Source: Butyrivibrio sp. NC2002 (GTDB lineage Bacteria > Bacillota > Clostridia > Lachnospirales > Lachnospiraceae). Taken from it: a stretch of 64,000 nucleotides of DNA. The notes beneath the pieces are model-generated. The model was not told where the DNA came from. It searched no databases and was given only the letters and a program-made list of their open reading frames with translations. The DNA lies in the NCBI RefSeq assembly GCF_000702265.1, contig NZ_KL370880.1, positions 496,001 to 560,000 of the forward strand, in the 5' to 3' direction. This document shows positions 62,775 through 64,000 of this stretch, piece after piece; position 1 is the first letter of the stretch; the number at the start of each line of letters is the position of its first letter. Position numbers and translations under genes: made by a program.

Positions 62775-62803
62775 TTGCACCCACTTAGCAGTCTCTGTAT
62801 AAT
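62775..62803 (+). promoter_or_regulatory. Strong promoter at the alaX start
   Basis: TTGCAC (62775-62780), exactly 17 bases, TATAAT (62798-62803). The start would fall at about 62809-62812, at or just before the ATG at 62812. Confidence 0.7.
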
Positions 62804-62811
62804 TGGAAATT

Positions 62812-63996
62812 ATGAGTATGAAAACTATTAAATTATATGATGAACAACCTTATGAAACTGAATTTGAAGCAGCAGTAATTTCATGTACTCCTTCAGCAAA
62901 AAAAGACGGAGCCTATGAAGTGACTCTGGACAAAACGCTGTTTTTCCCTGAGGAGGGCGGTCAGACTCCGGATAAAGGAGTTCTCAAAGCAGACGGAGAG
63001 GAAGAAGTAGAGGTTATTGATGTTCAAATAAAAGATGATATCATTTACCACACTGTCAGCAGAAAAATTCCGGAGGGAATAACCCTTTGCGGCATAATTG
63101 ATTTTGAACACAGATTTTCCAATATGCAGCAGCATACGGGAGAGCACATCTTTTCCGGGATAGTTCACAGTATTTATGGCTATGACAATGTCGGATTCCA
63201 CCTAAGCGACAATATCGTCACTATGGATTACAGCGGAAAACTTGATGAAGATGACATAGCAAAGGTTGAAGGGCTTGTTAATGAAGCTATTTTTAAGGAT
63301 GTTTGTGTAAAAGCCTGGTATCCTTCAAAGGAAGAGCTGGATAAGATAGACTATCGAAGTAAAAAGGAATTATCAGGTGATGTCAGGATCGTGGAGATTC
63401 CCGGATATGATATCTGTGCCTGCTGTGCGCCTCATGTCAGAAGAACCGGTGAGATCGGCATATTGAAGGTCATATCATTTCAGAATTATAAGGGCGGAAC
63501 AAGGGTCAGCATCCTGTGCGGAAACAGAGCATATCTGTATTTGAAAAAAGAACATGACATGATCGGCAGACTTGCGCTTTCTCTGTCTACATCATGGGAA
63601 AATATTCCGGATGTATTTTCAAAGCAGCAGGAAGAAATTGCGGATTTAAAGAAGAGGTTGTCAGATATGGCAGAAAAGGTCCTTCTTAAAGAAGCAGAGA
63701 ATCTGCCGGATGGCGAAAATGTGTGTATGTTTGCCCAGTCCGGGACAGATCCCAATGTTGCCAGAAGGATAGTCAATGATCTTATGGAGAAAAAAAGCGG
63801 ATACTGCGGTATTTTTATAGGAAATGATGCAGAGGGATATCGATTTATAATCGGAAGCAAAAATTGTAATTGCAATGACTTGCTTCAGGAAATGAGAAAA
63901 ACAATCCAGGTAAGGGGCGGTGGTGCTCCTGCCATGGTTCAGGGGAGTGTAAGCTGCGCAGGCAGTGATATTGAAAAAGTTTTTGCTTGTATTTAA
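62812..63996 (+). CDS. AlaX-type alanyl-tRNA editing protein with DHHA1 domain
   Basis: A 394-residue trans-editing protein. The N-terminal part holds the EGGQ-like FFPEEGGQTPD that occurs in AlaRS editing regions; the editing zinc site is HTGEH (about 107-111) and CACCAPHV (about 200-207). A coiled-coil linker (EEIADLKKRLSDMAEKV) and a DHHA1 domain (about 300-394, with VRGGGAPAMVQG) follow, as in the C-terminal part of AlaRS. It clears Ser- or Gly-tRNA(Ala). The ATG at 62812 is at the predicted transcription start; an ATG at 62818 is an alternative and TTG 62803 lies inside the -10 box. No good ribosome site exists. Confidence 0.9.
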   Translation: MSMKTIKLYDEQPYETEFEAAVISCTPSAKKDGAYEVTLDKTLFFPEEGGQTPDKGVLKADGEEEVEVIDVQIKDDIIYHTVSRKIPEGITLCGIIDFEHRFSNMQQHTGEHIFSGIVHSIYGYDNVGFHLSDNIVTMDYSGKLDEDDIAKVEGLVNEAIFKDVCVKAWYPSKEELDKIDYRSKKELSGDVRIVEIPGYDICACCAPHVRRTGEIGILKVISFQNYKGGTRVSILCGNRAYLYLKKEHDMIGRLALSLSTSWENIPDVFSKQQEEIADLKKRLSDMAEKVLLKEAENLPDGENVCMFAQSGTDPNVARRIVNDLMEKKSGYCGIFIGNDAEGYRFIIGSKNCNCNDLLQEMRKTIQVRGGGAPAMVQGSVSCAGSDIEKVFACI

Positions 63997-64000
63997 ATAC

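Noticed and set aside
1..64000. tRNA, rRNA, insertion sequence, prophage or integron
   Set aside because: Reading the gaps I saw no tRNA T-loop with matching acceptor stem, no transposase or integrase motif, and no flanking direct repeats.

Overview
The window reads as a chromosomal segment of a Gram-positive anaerobe of the class Clostridia, most likely a gut or rumen Lachnospiraceae (Butyrivibrio-like). The supporting signs are a SCIFF ribosomal peptide with its radical SAM maturase next to a fused secDF, a MurE with the meso-diaminopimelate signature DNPR, a clostridial-looking RNase P RNA, strong purine-rich ribosome binding sites, and pectin and galactan catabolism genes. I see no insertion sequence, prophage, CRISPR array, tRNA or rRNA operon. 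Coding density is high and most genes are on the + strand.

Layout. 1-1500: end of a nucleoside kinase gene, then a minus-strand rnpB followed by a secreted trypsin-like protease. 1700-5540: a uronate/pectin operon (kduI, kduD, an Eda aldolase fused to a VOC domain, kdgK). 5640-9230: a diguanylate cyclase and a large membrane-anchored coiled-coil protein of unknown function. 9370-11575: two COG0523 metal-chaperone GTPases, one with a long His-rich loop, the other joined to a domain like the C-terminus of the TIGR03943/DUF1980 family. 11650-15225: rpsT (minus), lepA, hemW. 15270-19400: pilT divergent from comM-dprA, a set linked to DNA uptake in other bacteria. 19400-29190: a galactan locus with an operator-rich promoter region, a lipoprotein-permease ABC importer (no ATPase), a LacI regulator, a GH35 beta-galactosidase and a secreted GH53 endo-galactanase. 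29200-41280: MATE exporter, larB-larC, tldD-tldE, a small unknown gene, hisS, a phosphopantetheinyl transferase, a second MATE exporter, a HAD phosphatase and a CNNM/CorC membrane protein. 41370-45420: SCIFF peptide, maturase, SecDF. 45490-57530: housekeeping genes recJ, murE, priA, a DUF5067-type lipoprotein on the minus strand, def, fmt, a zinc peptidase, rsmB, rlmN. 57740-64000: DUF1846 protein, an unknown 151-residue protein, a structured intergenic region, a CarD-like regulator, a chemotaxis receptor (minus) and an AlaX-type editing protein.

How the genes fit together. GH53 would cut beta-1,4-galactan outside the cell, the importer would bring in oligosaccharides, the intracellular GH35 would release galactose, and the LacI protein probably controls the set through TTGCGCAA-containing sites at 19440-19610. 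KduI, KduD, KdgK and Eda take unsaturated galacturonate from pectin to pyruvate and glyceraldehyde-3-phosphate. Pectin rhamnogalacturonan I carries galactan side chains, so the two loci serve the same plant-wall polymer. The less-explained items are the two-GTPase metal locus, the coiled-coil protein, the Eda-VOC fusion, the competing hairpins before carD, and an apparently leaderless alaX.
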